DNA from: Ruminococcaceae bacterium UBA3751
GTDB taxonomy: Bacteria; Bacillota; Clostridia; Oscillospirales; Acutalibacteraceae
DNA length: 13,866 nucleotides
Direction of reading: 5' to 3'
Assembly (NCBI GenBank): GCA_002371215.1
Contig: DFGL01000023.1
Span: forward strand, 1-13,866
Below are positions 6,279 to 13,453 of this stretch, one piece after another. The notes under the pieces were generated by a model. It had not been told where the DNA came from and ran no database searches. It saw nothing but the letters and a program-made list of their open reading frames with translations. A program made the translations under genes and the position numbers. Positions within the stretch are counted from its first letter, which is position 1. Each line of letters opens with the position of its first letter.

Positions 6279-7583
6279 ATGAAATTCAATGAATTTCCAA
6301 AAGCTGTAATCAAGGAAAACGTTGATTACACAGTAAAAGAGATTACAAACGTTATTAAAAGGTACGGTCCTCGTGAATCGGGTAACGAAAATTGCTACGC
6401 TACTCAGAAGCACATTAAAAAGGAAATGGATACCTTCTGCGATGAAACAGGGTTTGAGAGCTACAAAATGGCGCCCAAGGCGTTTTTACACTTTACAAAA
6501 ACAGTAGCAATCTCTATTATGGCTGCAGTGTTTATCTGCCTGCTTCTCGTTTATCTTAACGTATTCAGCCGTATCGGAGGCAACGATTTCTTCCTTGCTC
6601 ACTGTATCGTTGGCGGTTTTGTGTGCTGCGGACTTCTTATTACAATGTTTGAATTCCTTTTCTATAAGCAGTTTTGCGACGTGTTCTATAAGAAAATAGA
6701 AGGCCGTAATTTCTATGCAAAGCGCGCTCCCAAAGGCGAGGTTAAAAGAAGAATAGTTATTTCGGGTCACTGTGATTCAGCTTACGAATGGCGTACAAAC
6801 TATTATTCAAAGCATTTACACATCAAGAGCCTTACGGGAATTGCTCTCGGCTGTACAATCGGCACAGCGTTTATTTCCTTTATCATTGCGATTATTGCTA
6901 TTATTGCAAACTTCGTTGATATGGGCGCTTTCGGCGACTTTATGATTAATTACAGCTATTATTTTCACTGCGTAACGGCGCTTGCAATGATTCCGCTTTT
7001 GTTCTTCGTTGATTTCAAAACCATTTCTCCGGGCGCTAACGATAACCTTACGGGTACTTATGCTGCTGTCTGCGCAATCCGCATGCTCGATATGGCAGGC
7101 GTTGAATTTGAAAACACCGAGGTTGTAGCTATGATTACCGACGGCGAGGAAGCAGGACTTCGCGGCTGTAAGCAGTGGGCTAAGGACCATAAGGACGAAT
7201 ATGTAAATTCAGGCGTTGAAACCGCAGTTCTCTGCGTTGATACTCTTACGGACCTTGATTACCTCAATGTTTACAGCAGAGATATGACGGGTACCGTTAA
7301 GCACGATAAGGCTTTCAGTCAGCTTGTTATGGACGCAGCCAAGGAATCAGGTCACGATGACCTTAAGTTTGCAAACGTATTTTTCGGCTCATCAGACGCA
7401 GCAGCGCTTACTCAGGGCGGAATTACCGCAACCTGTCTTGCAGCTATGGACCCGACTCCCGCTGATTACTATCATAACAGACGCGATAACTATGACCGCC
7501 TTGTTCCCGAGGCAATTCAGGCAGGCTTTGAGATTGTTCTTTCAACTATCTTCAAGTTTGATGAAGAGGGCCTTTCAAAGTAA
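6279..7583 (+). CDS. Membrane-embedded M28 family zinc metallopeptidase
   Basis: The 434-residue product carries the M28 (aminopeptidase Y/PSMA-type) pattern. It has GPRESGNE (30-37, like the family's GPRxxGSxx start), VISGHCDSAYEW with His164 and Asp166, SPGANDNLTG with bridging Asp255, TDGEEAGLRG with Glu290/Glu291, VDTL with Asp321, and YYHNRRDN with His399. These are the expected ligands and general base of a two-zinc exopeptidase. Four hydrophobic segments are visible: about 75-96, 104-124, 185-212 and 228-246. The first pair separates GPRESGNE from the first zinc ligand; the second pair lies between His164/Asp166 and Asp255, so the catalytic domain appears to be split twice by membrane hairpins. 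The Lys/Arg-rich N-terminus and 130-183 loop suggest a cytoplasm-facing active site. No signal peptide is seen. It is the last gene before the hairpin at 7597-7624. Substrate unknown; an aminopeptidase or dipeptidase role is a family-level guess. Confidence 0.85.
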   Translation: MKFNEFPKAVIKENVDYTVKEITNVIKRYGPRESGNENCYATQKHIKKEMDTFCDETGFESYKMAPKAFLHFTKTVAISIMAAVFICLLLVYLNVFSRIGGNDFFLAHCIVGGFVCCGLLITMFEFLFYKQFCDVFYKKIEGRNFYAKRAPKGEVKRRIVISGHCDSAYEWRTNYYSKHLHIKSLTGIALGCTIGTAFISFIIAIIAIIANFVDMGAFGDFMINYSYYFHCVTALAMIPLLFFVDFKTISPGANDNLTGTYAAVCAIRMLDMAGVEFENTEVVAMITDGEEAGLRGCKQWAKDHKDEYVNSGVETAVLCVDTLTDLDYLNVYSRDMTGTVKHDKAFSQLVMDAAKESGHDDLKFANVFFGSSDAAALTQGGITATCLAAMDPTPADYYHNRRDNYDRLVPEAIQAGFEIVLSTIFKFDEEGLSK

Positions 7584-7596
7584 ATAATAAAAAGAT

Positions 7597-7624
7597 AACG
7601 GGCAGTTCATCTGAACTGCCCGTT
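7597..7624. terminator. Intrinsic terminator, probably bidirectional, between convergent genes
   Basis: The left arm 7597-7609 (AACGGGCAGTTCA) and right arm 7612-7624 are perfect reverse complements, giving a 12-bp stem with an effective four-base loop. On the plus strand the stem is followed by a T-rich stretch starting in the stem's own TTTT (7623-7626). On the minus strand it is followed by ATCTTTTTATT. It lies about 13 nt past the M28 peptidase stop and 14 nt past the stop of the convergent secreted-protein gene, as expected for a shared terminator. Confidence 0.88.
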
Positions 7625-7638
7625 TTAATATTGTTATT

Positions 7639-10600
7639 TTACTTTACTTTAACCTTTTTTGTTTTAGACCAGTTACCGTAAATCTTCTTTCCGCTTACAA
7701 TCTTATATCCGCGAACGCGTACGTAATAGGTCTTTTTCTTCTTAAGCTTTGAAACAACCGTTGAGCTTGCGTTTGAATCTGCAACCGTAACGCTCTTTTT
7801 GCTCTTCTTGAACTTCTTATCGCGGGCGTACATTACCTGGTAACCGCTTATATCGCTGAGCTTTTTCCATTTAGCCGTAAACTTCTTTTTGCCCTTTTTA
7901 ACCTTCTTGAGCTTAGCTGTTTTAGGTTTAATTGTAAAGCTTCTTGAAATTGAGCCCGTATAGTAACCGATGCCCTTGATGGTTACCGTTGCATAGCCTG
8001 AGTATACGTTATTGCGGTATGAAAGCTCAAAGTCCTTGTTGAGCTTAAGGATTGTACCATTGTATTTTACGGTAGGTACGGGTTTGATTTCTTTTCCGTT
8101 ATAATAAGTCTGAACGGGTATTGCGCTTACAGTAAAGTAATCGGCAATATCGCAAACCTTAAAGGTCTTGCTTGCTGTTCCCGTGTAGTTGCCCTTGCCT
8201 GTAACGGTAAGAGTAGCCGTTCCTGCTTTTGTATTGTTTTTATAGGATACGGTGTAGTCCCTGTCCTTTCTGAGCCTTGTGCCGTTATAATAAACTAAAG
8301 GAGATGGCTCAGCCGCTCTTGTTTTTGTGCTTAAGTTCTGGTCTTTAATATCGTCTATTTCCACCTTGCCCGTAACGTTAAGCGGAGTAATCTTGAATTT
8401 AACCTCTCTCGTGGAGCCGCTAAAATCATTTCTGCCCGTAATAGTAATAACGGCGGTTCCGACTTCGATGTTATCAGCATATTTAACGCTGTACTGGCTG
8501 CTGTCAATGCTTGAGCCGTTAACGTAAATAGCAATGTCGTCAAACGTGATTTTGCTTCCTGTGTAAGCAGCGCTTTCCGGAACGCCCTTAACCTCAACGT
8601 TATCTCCGTTCAGATTATTGCGAACGTAAATAGTAAACGTTTTGCTTACGCTTTTGCTCTTAGAGGAGAAAACGATTTTTGTGCTTGTATCACCGTATTT
8701 TAAACCTTTGATAGTATAGGTGATTCCTTCGCCGTCAGCAGAAGTCTTCTGGGAAACGCTGATATATTCCTCGCCCGAGGTTATTGTATAAATCGGAGGG
8801 TCAGCCTTCTTATCGTTATCTGTAGTAGAGGTTTTAACCGTAACGCTGATTTTATCGTTTATTCCAAGGTAGGTTGTGCCTGAAAGCGATTTATTTGTAG
8901 CGTCATTATTAACGGTAATTGAATTTGCGGTCTTAATTGTTTCAATAGTGATTGCATCTGTTGCGTCGCCGCTTGTAATATTATTTGCGTTAAGAGTTGC
9001 AACGCAGCTTACAGAGTATGCTCCGAGCTTAAGCGGAGTGATTTCATACTGATTTGCCGTATTCTTTTTGTAAGTAATTAAATCTTCTTCAACAGCCTCG
9101 TCAAGCGATAAGCCTACTCCGCCGTCGTAGCTGATGTTCCATACAAGTACGTCGTTACACTCGCCCTTAGAGGACTTAGCTTCGGCGTCAATAACAAAGT
9201 ATTTGTATTTGCTTGTAAAGAAGTCTTTGTAAGTTTTTCCGCTCGAGGTTGAAGTGGTGCTTTCGGTTTTGTCCGCGTTGTATGCCTTTGCTGTAAGAGT
9301 TACGCTTTCAGCTCTTACTGCCGGAACAACGGTAATTGATACTGCTTTTTCAATTCCCGAATCAGCTCTTGCACTGATTACTACTGGAGTATCTGAAGCC
9401 TTTTTAGCCGTGATTTCGCCCGTTTTGCTGTTGATACTGAGTACTTCGGCGTTATCCGAATACCAGTACAGCTCGTCGTCCGCATCGGTGTTTCTTGTTG
9501 CTGCCATTTTTTCTGTATGGCCTGCGGGGACGGTAAATCCTCCATCCTCTTTGCCTATGTTTAAATTGGTAGTACCTTTTTTAACGGTTACATTGACTGT
9601 TGCATAGGCTTTTGCATTATCCGTGCTCCTTACCCAGATTGTAGTTGTTCCTTTGCCCTTTGCTTCAACTTTTCCGTTTGCGTCAACCGTTGCAACCTTT
9701 GTGTTATCAGATTCAAAATAAATGCTGTCGCCCGTTGTGTTATCAATAGTCGGGTCGCAAACGATGCTGTTATCAAGGGGTAATGTTCTCTTACTCTCAT
9801 CGGAGGTTCCCGAATAAAGCGTTGCTTCGGTAAGCGGTAAGCTTGTACGGTTACCCTCTTCGTCAAGCCTGTAAAGCGTTATGCTGTTTATAGGGTTAGC
9901 TTTGAGAACGGTAACTGTAATTACCTTTTCGGGGAGCTCTCTTTTCAGCATTCCGTTGTCTTTTGAGATGTTCTTGCAGTGAAGATAATACGTACCCTGG
10001 TCGGCAACGTTTAAAGTACAGGTCGTTCCGTCCGTTGTGCAGTATTCAGCAGGGGTTGCCTCTCCGTTTGAGTTAACAAGCGTAAAGCGCATATCGTCGT
10101 TAACGCCCTTTGTATTAAAAACGGTTGTAAGCGTTTCAGGCTTGCCCTGAACTATTGCCATAGCGCCTGATTCTGCAACGTTAATACCGTTTGATTTAGC
10201 GTTGAGTTTATAATCATCCTCCTCGGGAACGCAAACCTGAACGTTGCAGTTTTTAGAGGTTGAGCCGCTGAAGGTGGAAATAGTTAACTGATATTTTCCC
10301 GCATTTATATTATGCGGCGCGAATATTTTAAAGCTGTTGGTTCCGTTTTGCTGCTTTTCAAAAGGCTTGCTTGCGTTAATTGAAATCTTTTCCGCGTTAA
10401 ACAAATCGTCGTTTTCAGCGGGAGCAAAGTTGCTTACCGTAAGATTGAAATATTTTGAACTATCAGCTTCGCTTGATTTTCTGTCAACATAAATAGTGTT
10501 GTTTGTAGCGCTGTAATAGGAGTAGTCTGTCTGCTCAGAGGTGAAATCAAATGAGGTTATAGGCTGCTTTGATGTAATGCTTATCGTCTTTGAGCTTGAA

Positions 10601-10956
10601 CCGTATTTTGCGGTAACGTCAAACTTGGTACCTGCGGCGGGCATAGTAATTCTTGCGCTCTGCCTTACCGTATATGTCGTTCCGTCGCTGTTTTCGGTTA
10701 TGCTTTTGTTTCCGCTTGTCTGAAGCGAGGAAACGGTCGGACTGCTCCAGACGAACTCCGTAGCCGCCTCAGCGTCGCTCTTGCTTGCGTTTTTGATTTC
10801 CGCAGTAAGGGTATATGATTGTTCCGCATAAAGATAGTCAATACCCTGAGCCGTAGTAATTGAAATGTCGTACTCTGCCGCGGAAGCCGTAACGGGAACT
10901 GAAAGCATCATCAGAACCGAAAGTAAAACCGCGGTGAATTTCTTAGTCAGTTTCAT
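7639..10956 (-). CDS. Large secreted Ig-like (Big_2) repeat protein with lysine-rich fibronectin-III-like C-terminus
   Basis: The 1105-residue product starts with a Sec signal peptide (basic MKLTKK, hydrophobic core 8-20, A-S-A cleavage site near residue 26). About residues 28-350 are Ser/Thr/Asn-rich beta-strand material that I cannot assign. About 353-461 is a clear bacterial Ig-like Big_2 domain (SDNTKVATVDANGKVEAKGKG), and about 462-550 a second (WYSDNAEVLSINSKTGEITA). Another Ig-like stretch follows to about 785. Three modules of YxG...DYxVSYKNN...G.ATLTVTGKGNYTG type occupy about 786-1010. The end (1010-1105) resembles fibronectin type III and is about one-third lysine. There is no LPXTG, SLH or choline-binding repeat and no enzymatic motif. 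It is probably an exported structural or adhesive surface protein, possibly held by charge to anionic wall polymers (inference). It is monocistronic: own promoter at 10991-11019, strong Shine-Dalgarno, terminator at 7597-7624. Confidence 0.88.
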   Translation of the reverse strand: MKLTKKFTAVLLSVLMMLSVPVTASAAEYDISITTAQGIDYLYAEQSYTLTAEIKNASKSDAEAATEFVWSSPTVSSLQTSGNKSITENSDGTTYTVRQSARITMPAAGTKFDVTAKYGSSSKTISITSKQPITSFDFTSEQTDYSYYSATNNTIYVDRKSSEADSSKYFNLTVSNFAPAENDDLFNAEKISINASKPFEKQQNGTNSFKIFAPHNINAGKYQLTISTFSGSTSKNCNVQVCVPEEDDYKLNAKSNGINVAESGAMAIVQGKPETLTTVFNTKGVNDDMRFTLVNSNGEATPAEYCTTDGTTCTLNVADQGTYYLHCKNISKDNGMLKRELPEKVITVTVLKANPINSITLYRLDEEGNRTSLPLTEATLYSGTSDESKRTLPLDNSIVCDPTIDNTTGDSIYFESDNTKVATVDANGKVEAKGKGTTTIWVRSTDNAKAYATVNVTVKKGTTNLNIGKEDGGFTVPAGHTEKMAATRNTDADDELYWYSDNAEVLSINSKTGEITAKKASDTPVVISARADSGIEKAVSITVVPAVRAESVTLTAKAYNADKTESTTSTSSGKTYKDFFTSKYKYFVIDAEAKSSKGECNDVLVWNISYDGGVGLSLDEAVEEDLITYKKNTANQYEITPLKLGAYSVSCVATLNANNITSGDATDAITIETIKTANSITVNNDATNKSLSGTTYLGINDKISVTVKTSTTDNDKKADPPIYTITSGEEYISVSQKTSADGEGITYTIKGLKYGDTSTKIVFSSKSKSVSKTFTIYVRNNLNGDNVEVKGVPESAAYTGSKITFDDIAIYVNGSSIDSSQYSVKYADNIEVGTAVITITGRNDFSGSTREVKFKITPLNVTGKVEIDDIKDQNLSTKTRAAEPSPLVYYNGTRLRKDRDYTVSYKNNTKAGTATLTVTGKGNYTGTASKTFKVCDIADYFTVSAIPVQTYYNGKEIKPVPTVKYNGTILKLNKDFELSYRNNVYSGYATVTIKGIGYYTGSISRSFTIKPKTAKLKKVKKGKKKFTAKWKKLSDISGYQVMYARDKKFKKSKKSVTVADSNASSTVVSKLKKKKTYYVRVRGYKIVSGKKIYGNWSKTKKVKVK

Positions 10957-10964
10957 AAAAGTTA

Positions 10965-10970
10965 CTCCTT
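10965..10970 (-). promoter_or_regulatory. Shine-Dalgarno AAGGAG of the secreted-protein gene
   Basis: On the minus strand AAGGAG stands 8 nt before the ATG at 10956. Together with the signal peptide that starts there, it fixes the start codon. Confidence 0.9.
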
Positions 10971-10990
10971 TTTATATTAATTCATAATAT

Positions 10991-11019
10991 ATTATATCAA
11001 ATTTAAAACCATTTTTCAA
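10991..11019 (-). promoter_or_regulatory. Sigma-A-type promoter of the secreted-protein gene
   Basis: On the minus strand, TTGAAA (11019-11014) and a perfect TATAAT (10996-10991) are separated by exactly 17 nt. A TG dinucleotide one base before the -10 (10999-10998) gives an extended -10 element, and the surroundings are strongly AT-rich. Transcription should start near 10984, giving a 5' leader of roughly 28 nt that contains only the ribosome binding site. No operator-like inverted repeat overlaps the -10. The pheT terminator hairpin ends about 10 nt upstream of the -35. Confidence 0.87.
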
Positions 11020-11029
11020 TATAAAATAG

Positions 11030-11053
11030 CAGGCAGGGCATAAGCCCTGCCTG
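11030..11053 (-). terminator. Intrinsic terminator of the pheS-pheT transcript
   Basis: The arms 11044-11053 and 11030-11039 (CAGGCAGGGC on either strand reading) form a perfect GC-rich 10-bp stem with a four-base loop (TTAT on the minus strand). On the minus strand it is followed by CTATTTTATATT. It begins about 14 nt after the pheT stop. On the plus strand it is followed by AAAATG, not a T-tract, so it works in the pheT direction only. Confidence 0.87.
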
Positions 11054-11067
11054 AAAATGTATTAAGT

Positions 11068-13434
11068 CTATGATTTAAGAGTAATTCCGATGTTTTCAAG
11101 GTTTGCGATAATTTTGTCCGTAACCTCCTGAACTTCCTCTCTTGTAAGAGTCTTTTCGGGATGGGAGAAAGCAATTCGCGTTGTAATTGATTTTTCTTTT
11201 TTCTCCTCATCCTCGTAAATATCGGTTACCTCAACGCCTTTGATAAGGCTTGAGTGAGCGTTTTCAATCGCCTTTGCGATAGGAGCAAATTTGTCCGTAA
11301 TAAAGGAAAGGTCAATTTCTATTCCGGGGAATTTGCTCGGCTCTTCATATGCTATGGAAGCGTTTTCAATTGAAGCGAGCGCCTCAATATCAATCTCAGC
11401 ATATATAATGGCTGCCTTTTTATCTATCTTTTTAGCAACAGTCGGGTGAGCGATACCCATTTCGCCGATAACCTTGCCGTCGCAGATAATTGAATTAAGG
11501 TTTCTCGGGTGCTGGTAGGAATGCTCCGCCTCCTTAGCCTCAAAGGTAAGCGGCTTGTGCTTGAGGTCGTCTGCAATAACGTTAACAATATCCCTGAGCT
11601 CAAAGTACAGCATCGGAAGCGGCTTGAGCTTTGAATAAAGCGTTATGCCGAGCATTTTCTTTTCTGTACAGAGGTTGTTTTCGTCAATGCCCGTAACTAC
11701 TCTTCCGATTTCAAAAATACCGAAGTCGCCCGAATAGCCGACGTTCGATTTAACCTGGCAGAGCTGAGTGGGAATCATTGAGGAACGTATGGTTTCAATG
11801 TTCGGGTTGCTCGCGTTTGCAAGCTTGATAACTCCCTCGGGCTCAATGCCGATTGCCTTGAGCTCGTCGTAGTAATTCCAGACGTAGGAATGTAATTCGT
11901 GGAGTGAATAACGCTTAACAAGGATGTCCTTAATCTTGTCCTCGTCCGTCTTTTCGGTAGTGGGACGAACGGGATAAAGCGGCGAACGCGTTGTGTGAAC
12001 GTCAAAGTTATCATAGCCGTAAATACGGGTGATTTCCTCAATAATATCCGCCTTCATTGTAACGTCCTTCGTAGCTCTCCAGCTCGGTACGGTAACGCTG
12101 AAACAGTCATTGCTCTCGCTTGCAGAGAAGCCGAGAGAATTAAGCGTGCTTATAATTGTGCCGTTATCAATTTCAATGCCTGTGTATTTATCAACGAACG
12201 CCTTGTCAAAATCAATCTTGATTTCGGGATAGTGATAAGCGTATTCGTCTGTGAGCGCGGATACAACCTTAACCTCGCTGTCAGCATCCTGAAGGAGTTT
12301 GATAAAGCGGGCAATCGCCTTATCGCAAAGCTCGGGGTCAAGGCTCTTTTCGTAGCGCATTGATGCGTCCGTTCTGTGGGAAAGGCGAACGGTTGACTTG
12401 CGGATTGAAGCCGCGTCGAAGGTTGCGCTTTCAAGGGTAAGCGTTGTCGTGTCCTCAACGATTTCCGAATCAAGACCGCCCATAATACCTGCGATTGCAA
12501 CGGGTGTTTCGTCGTTACAAATCATAAGGGTATCTGTATCAATATCTCTTTCAACCTCGTCGAGAGTTGTGAATTTGAACGGCTTATCAAAGCGCTTGAT
12601 TCTTATTTTTCCTACCTTGCGGCTGTCAAAAGCGTGCATCGGCTGACCGATTTCAAGCATAAGATAGTTTGTAAGGTCGGCAAGGAAGTTTATAGCCCTC
12701 ATTCCGCAGTAGAAAAGGCGGATTCTCATATTAACGGGGGATACGCTCCTGTTGATATTTTCAACCTGCATACAGGAATACCTCTGGCAGAGCGGGTCAA
12801 GGATTTTCATATCAACCTTCGGGAGTTCATCGTAAACGGAGGTATCAATCATCTCAAGCGGCTTAAGCTCTCTGCCCGCAAGCGCTGCAAATTCCCTTGC
12901 AATACCGTAATGTCCCCAGAGGTCGGGGCGGTTTGTGAGAGATTTGTTATCAACCTCGAAAACTATATCGTCAATCTCGTAAATATCCTTTAAATCGGTA
13001 CCGTTTTTAACGTCGTCGGTGATTTCCATAATTCCGCTGTTATCGTCGGAAATACCGATTTCCTTTTCGCTGCAGCACATTCCACAGCTCATATATCCTG
13101 CAAGCGGACGCGGAGCAATTTCAATTTCACCGATTTTTGCGCCAACCTTTGCAAAGGCGGTTTTCATACCTACCCTTACGTTTGGCGCGCCGCAAACAAC
13201 GTCGGTAAGCTCGCTTTCGCCTGCGTCAACCTTTAAAAGGTGAAGCTTCTTGCTGTCGGGATGCGGCTCAACGGATTTGATTTCGGCAACAACGATGCCT
13301 GAAATATCGCTTCCCTTGAAGAAAATGTCGTTTTCAACCTCTGCCGTTGAGAGTGAAAACTTATTGATAAGCTCTAATTTGTCCAGACCGTTTAAATCAA
13401 CAAAGTCAGAAATCCAGTTCATAGATAAAAACAT
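11068..13434 (-). CDS. pheT: Phenylalanine--tRNA ligase beta subunit
   Basis: The 788-residue product has the full bacterial PheT layout and normal length. It is the editing and tRNA-binding half of the (alpha-beta)2 enzyme that charges tRNA-Phe. In order: N-terminal MFLSMNWISDFVDLNG; an OB-fold tRNA-binding domain about 40-150 (SVEPHPDSKKLHLLKVDAGE, VVCGAPNVR); the B3/B4 editing region (SLTNRPDLWGHYGIAREFA, PMHAFDSRKV, VAIAGIMGGLDSEIV, HRTDASMRYEKSLDPEL); a B5 domain about 395-470 ending in IIEEITRIYGYDNF; a catalytic-like core (NPNIETIRSSMIPT); and a ferredoxin-fold anticodon-binding domain from about 695 to the end (SKFPGIEIDLSFI). The start at 13434 is preferred over Met5, because AAGGAG at 13446-13451 is 11 nt from the former and 23 nt from the latter. 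It lies 19 nt after pheS, as in most bacteria. Confidence 0.97.
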   Translation of the reverse strand: MFLSMNWISDFVDLNGLDKLELINKFSLSTAEVENDIFFKGSDISGIVVAEIKSVEPHPDSKKLHLLKVDAGESELTDVVCGAPNVRVGMKTAFAKVGAKIGEIEIAPRPLAGYMSCGMCCSEKEIGISDDNSGIMEITDDVKNGTDLKDIYEIDDIVFEVDNKSLTNRPDLWGHYGIAREFAALAGRELKPLEMIDTSVYDELPKVDMKILDPLCQRYSCMQVENINRSVSPVNMRIRLFYCGMRAINFLADLTNYLMLEIGQPMHAFDSRKVGKIRIKRFDKPFKFTTLDEVERDIDTDTLMICNDETPVAIAGIMGGLDSEIVEDTTTLTLESATFDAASIRKSTVRLSHRTDASMRYEKSLDPELCDKAIARFIKLLQDADSEVKVVSALTDEYAYHYPEIKIDFDKAFVDKYTGIEIDNGTIISTLNSLGFSASESNDCFSVTVPSWRATKDVTMKADIIEEITRIYGYDNFDVHTTRSPLYPVRPTTEKTDEDKIKDILVKRYSLHELHSYVWNYYDELKAIGIEPEGVIKLANASNPNIETIRSSMIPTQLCQVKSNVGYSGDFGIFEIGRVVTGIDENNLCTEKKMLGITLYSKLKPLPMLYFELRDIVNVIADDLKHKPLTFEAKEAEHSYQHPRNLNSIICDGKVIGEMGIAHPTVAKKIDKKAAIIYAEIDIEALASIENASIAYEEPSKFPGIEIDLSFITDKFAPIAKAIENAHSSLIKGVEVTDIYEDEEKKEKSITTRIAFSHPEKTLTREEVQEVTDKIIANLENIGITLKS

Positions 13435-13445
13435 ATTAATTCACT

Positions 13446-13451
13446 CTCCTT
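13446..13451 (-). promoter_or_regulatory. Shine-Dalgarno AAGGAG of pheT
   Basis: AAGGAG on the minus strand fills the short pheS-pheT gap, 11 nt before the chosen pheT ATG (13434) and 23 nt before the alternative Met at 13422. It therefore favours the longer protein. Confidence 0.8.
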
Positions 13452-13453
13452 TC

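Noticed and set aside
6816..7190. Minus-strand open frame of 124 codons inside the M28 peptidase gene (also 6486-6770 and 5546-5854)
   Set aside because: These are antisense shadows of genes with intact catalytic motifs. Their amino-acid composition is unlike a real protein and no Shine-Dalgarno precedes them.
181..7583. Reading the plus-strand run as one dedicated new pathway or system
   Set aside because: The members (glyA, trpS, aminotransferase, GH20, M28, glycerophosphotransferases) are individually common and functionally mixed. Close packing alone is normal for Clostridia and does not show a shared pathway.
9254..9607. Open frame of 117 codons on the plus strand inside the secreted-protein gene, with hydrophobic membrane-like sequence
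   Set aside because: It is antisense to Val/Thr/Ser-rich Ig-like domain codons, which read as hydrophobic residues in reverse. It has no ribosome binding site or promoter, and the opposite frame is clearly coding.
10971..11067. Possible riboswitch or T-box in the only AT-rich intergenic region
   Set aside because: The space is taken up by a terminator hairpin, a -35/-10 promoter and a leader of about 28 nt. No room or conserved core for an aptamer is seen.
12634..12993. Plus-strand open frame of 119 codons inside pheT (also 11995-12363)
   Set aside because: Both are antisense shadows of a strongly conserved pheT frame, with no recognisable motif and no initiation signals.
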